Shown: positions 25,064-34,485 of the stretch, piece after piece
Position numbering within the stretch: position 1 is the stretch's first letter
Layout: the number at the start of each line of letters is the position of its first letter
NCBI GenBank assembly: GCA_964526295.1
Contig: CAZGKW010000018.1
Location: forward strand, 1-64,000
Direction of reading: 5' to 3'
DNA from: CAZGKW01 sp964526295
GTDB taxonomy: Bacteria > Planctomycetota > Phycisphaerae > FEN-1346
DNA: 64,000 bases
Translations under genes and position numbers: made by a program
The notes under the pieces: generated by a model
Databases searched by the model: none
What the model saw: only the letters and a program-made list of their open reading frames with translations
Told to the model about the DNA's origin: nothing

Positions 25064-27247
25064 TCAGCCTCCTCCAACCGGCAGGACGACCAGCCGGACG
25101 ATCCGCCGGTGGTCGATGACCTGGTCCTTTCGGGGACGTCTCTCGCGGAACGGTTTGCGTCGGTCCCGCGGGTCGGCCAGACGGAACGGGAGCGGGGCGT
25201 CGTCGTACTCGGCACAGACCACTGCCGCCCCCTCCTTCAGGCACGCCTCGATGGCGTCGGTCCGCTTCAGGATGCCGGTGGCGTGGAACGCCCTCCCGGG
25301 CTCGAAGCGGTACGTCTGGTGTCCGCCGAACGGGTGGTACTGCTCGACCTGCGGGGGCTGGGTCCACGGCCGGCCGGCGGTCATGCGGCCTTCGACCCGC
25401 CGGCCCTCCCCGGGGGGGACCTCCTCGAACCGGACGAAGCGGCCCCGGTCGAACAGGATGTAGCCGCGCGAGATCGCCGCCTCGCCCAGGTTGTGCACCG
25501 TGGCCGTGACGTACTGCTCGCGGCGACCATCGCGGGGGGTCACCTCGACCTCGGCGGCCACGGGCACCGGCCCGGCGGGCGACTCGCTCAGGAGGCACTG
25601 CATCGACCAGATGCTGACCGGCAGGTAGACCGGCAGGCTCCCCCCGTCGCCCTGGGCGCAGGTGATCTGGCGATGGCCCCGCTGCTGGCCCGGGTCCTCC
25701 CACCGGCTCGCCACCGGCGCCACCGGCGACCACCAACTGTGCGGGTCGATGCCCATCAGCGGATAGTCGTCGCTGTCGGAGGCGTAGATGCCGCTGTACC
25801 GGCACACCCAGCCGTCGCGCCGGCCCGAGACGGCATCGTGGACCGTCACGACGCGGAGCTGCGTCGGCCCGTGACGTACCCAATGGACCCCGACCAGGGC
25901 CGCCGCCGAGAACAGCCCGATGTAGCACGAGAACGTGAGCCACGTCAGCGGCAGCCGCTTGTACTTCTTCAGGACGAAGTAATCCAGCGGCCCGATGACC
26001 ACGGCCAAGGCCACCAGCAGGCCGATGACGTACCAGATGCTGATGGCCTCCAGCTCCGGGATGTCGAGCAGGTGGTTGAGGACGGCGTTGGTGCCGGCCG
26101 TGCCGCGGTCCCGCGTGAAACCCCAGGACGGGCCGGAGTCGCCGCCGCCGCCGCCCCGCTCGATCCGCCGGGCGCCGATCAGCAGCTTCTGCATGTGCTC
26201 GACCCAGAAGGGGGCCACGTTGCGGCCCTGGTTCGGGCCCAGCGGCGACGGGTCGAACGCCAGGACGCCGGCCCGGCCGAAGCCCACCGGACCGTAGGCG
26301 TAGAGGTCCTGGCCTGTGCCGTGGGTCTCGCCTACCCAGCCGAACGCGCTGTCCGGGACGGTCAGCGACCAGGCCGTCACGTCCGGGTCGGCGGCGGTGC
26401 CACACCCCCATCGCCGCAGCAGCCCCCGGTCGAGCGACCGCTGTCGGGCCGCGCCGATGCGGATCGGAAGCAGCTCGGCCAGGGGGTGGCTCGGCGGCAG
26501 CGGACGCGACCCCAGCACCATCAGCAGCCGGCCCCCGCCGGTGACCCAGTCGGCGATGGCCTGGCTCTGGCGGGGCAGCAGGGCCGTCCAGTCGGCATCG
26601 TAGAGCACGAGCAGGTCGACGCCGTCGTAGGCCGTCCAGTCGGCCGGCAGCCGCCGCTGGATCCGCTGGCGGAAGTACACCGTGCCGTTTTCGCGCCCGT
26701 CGGGCTGCGGGCCGGAGGAGCTGAAGTACACGTCGTGGTGCGACATGGCCGGGCCGCTGCTGTACGTCCCCTCGGCCAGGTGCCGCAGGCCGAACTGGAT
26801 CCGCCCCGACGCCACGATCAGCAAGTCGGCCGGCTGGACGGAGACGAGCGGCTGCCTCATGCTCGTCATGTCCCACAGCTCGTACCGGCGGTCCCACCGC
26901 CTCCGGCCGCGGGCGTCCTCGATCCGGAGCGAGCACTCCGAGACGCCGAACGGCAGCTTTGTCACCAGGGGGGCCTCGTAGGGAACATCCGGCGTCAGGA
27001 CGAACTCATGGTGGACGGTCATCCGGGTCAGCTCATCCGACCGGCCCGAGAGGACCAGCCGCCCCTTGAACGGTTCCTTCAGTTGGTGGGCGATGCGGAC
27101 CTCGACGGGCGTCCAGCGGTGGGGGCGGTAGCAGCCCTGCCAACCGAACTCGGCGTCGACGTTGAACTTCGCCTCGGCCGCCCACGCGGGTGCGGGCCCG
27201 GCCGTCGCGGCCGCAGCCGCCACCAGAAAGAGGAGCAGGCATCTCAT
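25064..27247 (-). CDS. Exported membrane protein of a Bat-like/ABC operon, unknown
   Basis: A 727-aa protein with a cleavable signal (MRCLLLFLVAAAAATAG...AWA). A beta-rich N-terminal extracytoplasmic region comes first. A Rossmann-like segment follows (YDGVDLLVLYDADWTALLPR, then DWVTGGGRLLMVLGSR) that resembles amidotransferase-like domains seen next to VWA genes. Two membrane helices come near residue 400 (IWYVIGLLVALAVVIGPLDY; LTFSCYIGLFSAAALVGVHW), then a C-terminal soluble region. There is no catalytic motif that I trust. It sits between the BatA-like and ATPase genes (3 and 16 bp spacing), suggesting an accessory part of the same system. Confidence 0.7.
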   Translation of the reverse strand: MRCLLLFLVAAAAATAGPAPAWAAEAKFNVDAEFGWQGCYRPHRWTPVEVRIAHQLKEPFKGRLVLSGRSDELTRMTVHHEFVLTPDVPYEAPLVTKLPFGVSECSLRIEDARGRRRWDRRYELWDMTSMRQPLVSVQPADLLIVASGRIQFGLRHLAEGTYSSGPAMSHHDVYFSSSGPQPDGRENGTVYFRQRIQRRLPADWTAYDGVDLLVLYDADWTALLPRQSQAIADWVTGGGRLLMVLGSRPLPPSHPLAELLPIRIGAARQRSLDRGLLRRWGCGTAADPDVTAWSLTVPDSAFGWVGETHGTGQDLYAYGPVGFGRAGVLAFDPSPLGPNQGRNVAPFWVEHMQKLLIGARRIERGGGGGDSGPSWGFTRDRGTAGTNAVLNHLLDIPELEAISIWYVIGLLVALAVVIGPLDYFVLKKYKRLPLTWLTFSCYIGLFSAAALVGVHWVRHGPTQLRVVTVHDAVSGRRDGWVCRYSGIYASDSDDYPLMGIDPHSWWSPVAPVASRWEDPGQQRGHRQITCAQGDGGSLPVYLPVSIWSMQCLLSESPAGPVPVAAEVEVTPRDGRREQYVTATVHNLGEAAISRGYILFDRGRFVRFEEVPPGEGRRVEGRMTAGRPWTQPPQVEQYHPFGGHQTYRFEPGRAFHATGILKRTDAIEACLKEGAAVVCAEYDDAPLPFRLADPRDRRKPFRERRPRKDQVIDHRRIVRLVVLPVGGG

Positions 27248-27263
27248 GTCAGGCCCCCTGGGG

Positions 27264-29267
27264 TTACAGCCTCGCCTTCCGGTTATAGACATACCATTCC
27301 AAGCACACCAGCCCGAGGCACAGAGCGACCAGCAGGGGCCAGGCCTCCCGGTTCGCCGGGGCCGGCTTCGTCTTGGCCGCCTCCACCACCTCGCCGGTAG
27401 TCGCCAGGGCGTCGGCGGGCTCGACGGCGCTCTCGGCTTCGTCGAACAGGTTGACGGCGAAGAGCTTCTCCGGCCCGCCCTCGACGGCCAGCCGGTAGAC
27501 GCCGGCCCGGTCGGTGCCGGCATACCGGACGATGCCCGACGCCGAGGCGGCGGCGACGGCCACGGTCTCCGCCTCGCCGACACCGCCCGGCCGAAGTCCG
27601 GGCCCCGCCAGGCGCTCGACGATCGCCTCGTTGGGCCCCGGGGCGGCCCGCACCTCGAGCGGATCGCCCACCCCGAGGGCCCGCCGACCCGCATCGCCCG
27701 CCTCGCTCGAGACGAACGACGCCGCATTGTAGCAAAACATAACGAATCCCGCATCGAACGGCCAGTTCGTCTGCTGGACGTCGAACCCGGCCAGGAGAAA
27801 GGTCCCCCCGTGCCGCCGCACCTGGGCCAGGGCCGGCGTGTCCTCGAACTCCGCCAGGACGGTGGCGTCGCGTGGCAGCTCGAGGCGGCGGCACTCGACC
27901 GCGAACAGGTTCTCCAGGTTCACGAAGTTCAGTACGGGGTGCTTCTCCTGCCAGTCGACGACCGACTGGTTCTCGAGCCGCCCCCCCGCCTCGGCCCCGC
28001 TCGCCGGCGGAGGGTGGCCGAACACCAGGTAGCTCCCCCGGGCCAGCTTGGCCGGGGCGTGACGGTCGAGCACCACCAGGCCGTACGGCGACTCGGCCTC
28101 GGCCGCCACGGACGGCAGGGCGTCGAACTGTGCCGGCGTCATCACGTCGAGCCGCGCCAGCGGACACGCCGCCAGCGCCGCCCGCAGCGGCTCGTTGCCC
28201 TCGGTCACCAGGGCCACCGTCAGCCGGCGGGGCGGCTCCAGGACGGCCCACGCCGCATCGTCGGAGGCCAGGGCGTCCTCGCCCGTCGCCCGGACCTCCA
28301 GCACCCCCGCACCGGGGTGCGTCAGCATGAACGAGACGGCCGCGTGGCCCGGCTCGGGCGGCTCGCCCGGCCGGCCGGGCGTCCTCGGCGGCACCGTCAC
28401 CGGCCGGACGCTCCGCACGTCGTCGTCGATGCTGAGCTGGACCGACCGCGTCGCGGGCCCGTCGCCGAAGTTCGCCAGGTTCGCGAAGACGTGCAGCCTC
28501 TCGGGCCCCTCGTACGACCAGCGGGCCTGCATCGTGACGATGGCGACGTTGTCGGCCCCCGTGCCGATCTGGTGATACACCAGCTCGCCCGGCGCAAGGG
28601 CCAACCGGTCGAGGTCGGCGATCCGGCCGTCGCTGAACAGGACCAGCCGCGACGCCTCCACGGCCGACTGGCCCTTGGCGTCCGGGTCGACGGGCGTGGC
28701 GTAGGCCCGAGCGACCGTCAGGGCTTCGGCCAGGTGCGACCGGCCGTCGGTCGGCTCGATCGCATCGATCGCCCCCTTCAGCCGTTCCTTGTCCGAGGTG
28801 TACTTCGAGAGCACCTTGGCCCGATCGGCGAAGGCAATGACCATGGCCTCGTCGGTCGTCTCGGCGAGGACCCAGGAGCGGCGGCTCTTCAGGGAGTCCA
28901 CGAGCGTCTTGGCGAGCCGCTTCGCCTCGGCCAGGCGGGTCGGCTCGGCGTCCGTGGCGTTCATGCTGGCCGAGCGGTCGATGAGGATGACGTAGCGGGC
29001 CCCGCGGCCGCCGAGATGCTCCAGCACCGGCCGCGCCAGCGCCGCCGCCACCGCCACCAGCGCCAGAAGCTGCAAGAGGTACAACAGGTTCCACCGCATC
29101 CGCTGGAAGGGGGCGTTGACCTGGAGGTCCTGAACGGCCCGCTTCCACAGGAAGGTGCTCGAGACGAGGACCTCCTGGCGCTTGAGCTTCAGGAAGTAGA
29201 GGGCCGTCAGGGCAGCCACCGCCGCCGCCCCGGCCGCCAGTCCCAGCCATGGCGAAAGCCAACCCAT
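27264..29267 (-). CDS. BatA-like VWA domain membrane protein
   Basis: A 667-aa membrane-anchored protein. It has the BatA_N arrangement: two N-terminal helices (WLGLAAGAAAVAALTALYFL and LLYLLQLLALVAVAAALARP) separated by a conserved LKRQEVLVSSTFLWKRAVQD stretch. A von Willebrand A domain follows with a full metal-binding DRSAS motif (97-101) and LVLFSDGR. Further beta-rich domains and a last C-terminal helix (WPLLVALCLGLVCLEWYVY) complete it. ATG at 29267 is preceded by GAGGTGGGG; a GTG at 29276 is in frame. Bat-type proteins act with MoxR ATPases in envelope stress or complex maturation; that is a family inference. Confidence 0.88.
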   Translation of the reverse strand: MGWLSPWLGLAAGAAAVAALTALYFLKLKRQEVLVSSTFLWKRAVQDLQVNAPFQRMRWNLLYLLQLLALVAVAAALARPVLEHLGGRGARYVILIDRSASMNATDAEPTRLAEAKRLAKTLVDSLKSRRSWVLAETTDEAMVIAFADRAKVLSKYTSDKERLKGAIDAIEPTDGRSHLAEALTVARAYATPVDPDAKGQSAVEASRLVLFSDGRIADLDRLALAPGELVYHQIGTGADNVAIVTMQARWSYEGPERLHVFANLANFGDGPATRSVQLSIDDDVRSVRPVTVPPRTPGRPGEPPEPGHAAVSFMLTHPGAGVLEVRATGEDALASDDAAWAVLEPPRRLTVALVTEGNEPLRAALAACPLARLDVMTPAQFDALPSVAAEAESPYGLVVLDRHAPAKLARGSYLVFGHPPPASGAEAGGRLENQSVVDWQEKHPVLNFVNLENLFAVECRRLELPRDATVLAEFEDTPALAQVRRHGGTFLLAGFDVQQTNWPFDAGFVMFCYNAASFVSSEAGDAGRRALGVGDPLEVRAAPGPNEAIVERLAGPGLRPGGVGEAETVAVAAASASGIVRYAGTDRAGVYRLAVEGGPEKLFAVNLFDEAESAVEPADALATTGEVVEAAKTKPAPANREAWPLLVALCLGLVCLEWYVYNRKARL

Positions 29268-29314
29268 ACGTCGCACCCCACCTCAAATCGACGCGCCGCG
29301 CAAGGCGCGCGAGT

Positions 29315-30225
29315 TCATCCCAGCAGGCGCCGGCGGCGCAGGCTCTGGAGCACCAGCCGCTCCACGGGCCGCCCGGTGTCCGTCAGCACGTACGTCGCGC
29401 CGCGCCGCGTGCAGAACGTCTTCAGCGTGTTGCAGTAGGCCCCCAGGTTCCGCCGGTAGAACTCCAGCAGGGCCCGGGTGACGGTGATCTCGGCCGTGTC
29501 GGCGTCCTCGACGTCGACCAGCTTCAGGTCGCCCTGGAGGTCGGGCTCGCGTTCCTGGGGGCTGAGGACCTGGATGACGAACAGGTCGTACCGGTCGCTG
29601 ACCAAGCGCTTCAGACCGGTCTGGAACCCCTCCTTGAAGAAGAAGTCCGACAGGACGACCGTGACGCCCGAGCCGATCCGTCCGCCGACCCACTGTCGGC
29701 AGGCCCGGTCGAACCGGCTCGGCCCCTCGGCCCCGGCCGACAGGAGGAACTCGGCCATCGGCTGGAGATAGCGCCGGCCCCGCAGGTTCGTCATCCGCCC
29801 GGTCAAGCCGTCGGCGAACGTCGCCAGGCTCACCCGGTTGTTGTTGACGAGGCCGACGTAGGCCAGCGCCGCCGCGAGCCGCTTCAGGTATCGCCCCTTC
29901 GGAGGGTCGCCCGCGGCGACGGAGCCGCTCACGTCAACCAACAGGTGGAGGCTCAGGTCCTGCTCCTCCAAAAAGAGCTTCAGGAAGAGCTGGTCGAGCC
30001 GTCCGTAGATGTTCCAGTCGAGGAACCGGACGTCGTCGCCGACGACGTAGGGCCGGTGGTCGGCGAATTCGACGCTCTGGCCGCGGCGCTTGCTCCGCCG
30101 CTCGCCCTTGAGCTTGCCCTGGAGGACCTTGCGGCTGAGGACGTCCAGGGCGTCGAGCCGGGCCATGAACCGGGGGTCCAGAAGGTCCGTCAGGCGCGGG
30201 GCCCGAGATGTCGCCGCTTCAGTCA

Positions 30226-30226
<1 letters not shown>
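29315..30226 (-). CDS. DUF58 domain-containing protein
   Basis: A 303-aa DUF58 protein with a degenerate VWA-like fold. Family hallmarks are FADHRPYVVGDDVRFLDWNIYGRLDQLFLKLF (the R-P-Y-x-x-G-D-D-x-R-x-I/L-D-W signature) and LHLLVDVSGSVAAGDP, whose DVSGS could bind metal. No membrane segment is visible, so it is probably cytoplasmic, peripheral to the membrane. Its ATG shares one base with the stop of the MoxR gene (TGATG), as is usual for MoxR-DUF58 pairs that function together. Confidence 0.93.
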
Positions 30227-31248
<1,022 letters not shown>

Positions 31249-31299
31249 GAGTGTCGATCCTTTCCTTGCCGCGCCCACCCCGGTGGGCGGCGATACAGG

Positions 31300-34161
31300 C
31301 TACCCCTGGTCCTCGCCTCTCTTGCGGGCGCGGCGCCTGGCCTTCAGGAGCCGGTCCAGATGGCTCGCGCCGGTCGACGGTTCGGGCCCGGCCACTTCCT
31401 CTTTCTCCTCGGGCGCGGGCGGAGCAGTCGGCCTCGGACGCTCGGGCCGCTCTTTCTCGTCGGGCATCTCGGCCCCGGCGCCGGCGGGGGCCTCGAATCG
31501 GCGGGCGGCCTCGCGCGCGGCCTCGCGGGCGGCCCCCTTCCCTTCCATCTGCCGCCTGAGCCTCTGCGTCCGACGCTGGAGACGGGCGATGTGGGCCGCC
31601 TCCTCGCCGCGTCCACCGCGGCCGAACGTGCGAAGCCACGCGTCGGCCCGCCGCATCGCCGCCCCGACGTCCACCGCCAGCCGCCGCGACCCCACGTCGC
31701 ATAGGAACAGCACCAGCCACACACCCATCAGCGCCTGGGCGAGCGGCAGCAGCGTCCGCGGAAACACCAGCCCCTCCCGCGCGAACAGATTGACCTCGTC
31801 CGGCGGCCCCGTGAGGACCCGGCCGCCCGTCTCGCGGGCCACCTCGTCCAGCAGGCCCGCGTTGTCCGTCAGGTCGCGGAACTCCGGCGCGTAGGGGACG
31901 TTGACGATAGTCTGGACCATGCCCCCCCCGCCCCCCGCCTTCTGGTACCGCAGGTTCACCAGGTAGCTGCCGGCCTCGCCGGCCCGGAACCGGGCCCGGT
32001 ACTGTCCCGGCCCCACCTGCACCAGGCCCAGCTCCTGGGCCGTCATGCCGGGCGTTACGACCCGGCCCGTGAGGCCCGTATACTGGATGAAGTTCCCCTC
32101 GCTGTCGAGGGCCTCGGCGGTGACCGTGACGTCGCGTCCCTGGACGTCGGCGAAGACGACGCACTCGGCGGCCTGCCGGCTCTTGGCGGCCCAGCGGACG
32201 GTCTGCTCCCAGAACCGGGTGAACCCGCCCCAGGCGATCCACTGGGCCGCCCACCGCGGGTCGGCCGAGCTGGTGAACGCCACGCATCGCCCCACCCCGA
32301 CCTGCCACGCCGCCAGCACGGGGTCGTCCTCCGGGCCTGTGATGAGCATCTCGGCCGCCCCGCCCTTCGGGCCCGTCAGGACGTAGCCGCTGAGCTGCGG
32401 CACGCCTCGCATGCCGCGGACCAGCTCCGAGAGGCCGCCCACGACCTTCGGCAGAAAGTCCTCTTCGTTGATGAGGGCCCGCTTGACCGTCTGGGCCTCC
32501 TTGATGAAGATCTGGGGCAGCGTCTTGGGGTCCTTGACGTTGTAGAACCGGCCCCCGGTGACCTGGGCGATCCGTTGGAGGCTGGCGACGTCGGCCGGCG
32601 AGTGCGGGAACACCGCCACCCCCGTCACCGTGATCCCCGCCATCTGGTACAGGTTCATGAGCTGCCCCGACGGCATGGCCGGGTCGCCGTCGGAAATCAT
32701 GATGACGTGTTTCTGGGCGGCGCCGGAGTTGACCAATGCGTCGTACGCCTCCTGCATGGGACCGCCGAAGTCGGGCATGTCGCCCATCTGCATGTTCTGG
32801 ATGGCGGAGCGGAGCTTCCGCTTGTCGCCGACCGGCCCCAGCGGATAGTCCCAGAGCTGGTCGGTGTCCCAGCCATAGCTGATGACGCCGGCCTCGTCGA
32901 GGCGGCTGAGGGTCCCGATGGCGGCCAGCGCCACCTGCTTGCCCCAATAGTTGCCCATGGGCATCTCGCAGGAGTGCATCATCAGCACCAGGGCCCCCTT
33001 GGGCATCTGCTTCTTGTGTGGCGGGTCGACGTCGACCGGCAGCACCTCCGCCACGGACGAGCCGATCCACCCCCCGGCCCCGTAGGCCTGAGGGCCGCCG
33101 ACCATGACCAGCCCGCCGCCCAGCTCCCGCACGAAGTGGCAGATCAGCTCCTGCTGGGCCTCGTTGAACGCCGACGCCGAGGTGTTCACCAGGACGACGG
33201 CGTCGGTGTCGAGCAGTTCGGGCAGCGACTGGGGGAAGGCGTCGGCCCGGGCGTACTCCAGGTCGATGCCGCTCTCGCGCAGCGCCGCCACCAGCGCCGC
33301 GCTCGATTCCCCGTCCTGGTCGACCACCAGGATATGCCCGGGCCCGGCGACGTACGTCATGCTGGTGGCCTTGTTGTTCTGGGCGAGGGTGTCGTCGGTG
33401 GGGCCGTCGGGGACGAACGCCGCCTCGAACTCGTGGAGGCCCCGCGTGCCGACCGGCAGCGAGATCGTCTTGACGTTCGTGCCGGGCTTCAACTCGACCT
33501 CGGCCCCCACGCCGTCGCTCGTCGGATCGAGGTCGACGGGCTGCCCGCCGAGCGAAAGGAGCAGCTTGCCCCGGGCGACGGACGTACTGCCCAGGACGAA
33601 TCGGAGCGAGACGGTCTGGCCGCTCCCGGCCGTCGAGGGCGCCGCGAGCCGCCTCAGGAACACCTCCCGCTCGTGCTGATACGTCAGCGGCAGGACGTCG
33701 ATGGGGATGCCGTTGGCGGCGGCGATGCGGGACGCCTCCCGCAGGTCCCCCGTCGTCTCGTTCCCGTCCGAGACCAGGAGGAACCGGACGGCCGACTCAG
33801 GCGGGACGATCGCCATGCCGAGCTGGACCCCCGCCGCGAGGTCCGTCTGCTCGCCCCGCAGGCCCATCTCCCGCTCGCGGACCTCCATGCGGCCGGAGTC
33901 GAGCTGCTCGATCACGGCCCGCTCGCCGACGTTGATTACGCTGAGGCGATCGGTGGTTTCGCGCTCGGCCAGGGCCTCCAGGAGGTACGCCCGGGCCTGC
34001 TCCTGGAGCGGCCCCGGCACCGACAGGCTCCGGTCGAAGATCGTGACCAGCGAGACGCGGTCGTGCCGACGCGCGAGAAGCGGGTCCGCCAGCAGCACCG
34101 CCAGCAGGACGACGACCAGGGCCCGTACGACCGTCGCCAGGAGCCGGCGGCCCCGTCCCAC
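31300..34161 (-). CDS. VWA/glutamine-amidotransferase-like membrane protein, main part
   Basis: A 953-codon frame from GTG 34161. It starts with one membrane helix (ATVVRALVVVLLAVLLADPL), then a VWA-like domain (VTIFDRSLSVPG, LLVSDGNETTGD), an amidotransferase-like Rossmann domain (GPGHILVVDQDGESSAALVA; FVRELGGGLVMVGGPQAYGA), and a second VWA-like domain (KGALVLMMHSCEMPMGNYWG; HVIMISDGDPAMPSGQLM). A beta-domain, a final helix and a long charged coiled tail follow. It is probably not a complete gene: the frame directly upstream, separated only by an in-frame TGA at 34177-34179, encodes the N-terminal helices that this family carries. MoxR follows after 51 bp. Confidence 0.8.
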   Translation of the reverse strand: MGRGRRLLATVVRALVVVLLAVLLADPLLARRHDRVSLVTIFDRSLSVPGPLQEQARAYLLEALAERETTDRLSVINVGERAVIEQLDSGRMEVREREMGLRGEQTDLAAGVQLGMAIVPPESAVRFLLVSDGNETTGDLREASRIAAANGIPIDVLPLTYQHEREVFLRRLAAPSTAGSGQTVSLRFVLGSTSVARGKLLLSLGGQPVDLDPTSDGVGAEVELKPGTNVKTISLPVGTRGLHEFEAAFVPDGPTDDTLAQNNKATSMTYVAGPGHILVVDQDGESSAALVAALRESGIDLEYARADAFPQSLPELLDTDAVVLVNTSASAFNEAQQELICHFVRELGGGLVMVGGPQAYGAGGWIGSSVAEVLPVDVDPPHKKQMPKGALVLMMHSCEMPMGNYWGKQVALAAIGTLSRLDEAGVISYGWDTDQLWDYPLGPVGDKRKLRSAIQNMQMGDMPDFGGPMQEAYDALVNSGAAQKHVIMISDGDPAMPSGQLMNLYQMAGITVTGVAVFPHSPADVASLQRIAQVTGGRFYNVKDPKTLPQIFIKEAQTVKRALINEEDFLPKVVGGLSELVRGMRGVPQLSGYVLTGPKGGAAEMLITGPEDDPVLAAWQVGVGRCVAFTSSADPRWAAQWIAWGGFTRFWEQTVRWAAKSRQAAECVVFADVQGRDVTVTAEALDSEGNFIQYTGLTGRVVTPGMTAQELGLVQVGPGQYRARFRAGEAGSYLVNLRYQKAGGGGGMVQTIVNVPYAPEFRDLTDNAGLLDEVARETGGRVLTGPPDEVNLFAREGLVFPRTLLPLAQALMGVWLVLFLCDVGSRRLAVDVGAAMRRADAWLRTFGRGGRGEEAAHIARLQRRTQRLRRQMEGKGAAREAAREAARRFEAPAGAGAEMPDEKERPERPRPTAPPAPEEKEEVAGPEPSTGASHLDRLLKARRRARKRGEDQG

Positions 34162-34176
34162 CGCCGCCAGGTTCCG

Positions 34177-34485
34177 TCACGACAGGACGACCATCGGCAC
34201 GGCCACCAGCGCCGCCAGAAGCCACCACGGGTGGGCGAACCGCAGCTCGAGCTGCCCCAGGTGCTCGATCCCCAGGTGCCGCCCTAACAGCCACAGGCCC
34301 ACCCCGGCCGCGTAGAGTGCCGCGGCGCCGAGGCCGACGACCAGGCCGCCCACGAACGCCACGGCCAGGTTCGCCGGCCGCTTCCGCCGCGTCAGAAAGT
34401 AAATGCCGATCCATAGCCCCGCCGGCGCGGAGAAGGCCACCCCCAGCCAGAGGAGCAGCCGCAGGATGGGGATCGAATCGGTCAC
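34177..34485 (-). CDS. N-terminal part of the VWA/amidotransferase-like protein, cut by TGA
   Basis: A 102-aa frame from GTG 34485, whose GTGA overlaps the stop of the permease-NHL gene. It has two to three membrane segments (LRLLLWLGVAFSAPAGLWIG; LAVAFVGGLVVGLGAAALYA; HPWWLLAALVAVPMVVLS). The final 'HPWWLLAAL...PMVVLS' is what normally precedes '(W/F)RNLA..GRGRRL' in full-length members, and exactly that continues in the same frame after the TGA. I read it as the broken N-terminus of the following CDS; a stand-alone small membrane protein is less likely. Confidence 0.65.
   Translation of the reverse strand: MTDSIPILRLLLWLGVAFSAPAGLWIGIYFLTRRKRPANLAVAFVGGLVVGLGAAALYAAGVGLWLLGRHLGIEHLGQLELRFAHPWWLLAALVAVPMVVLS

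Noticed and set aside
23408..27400. Plus-strand open frame of 1330 codons
   Set aside because: It is antisense to the ABC ATPase and the adjacent membrane protein, which have strong motifs.
34177..34179. TGA as a possible sense codon (recoding to Trp)
   Set aside because: TGA ends many intact genes here (for example the AKR, ATPase and permease genes), no selenocysteine-type element was seen, and an isolated mutation or error is simpler.
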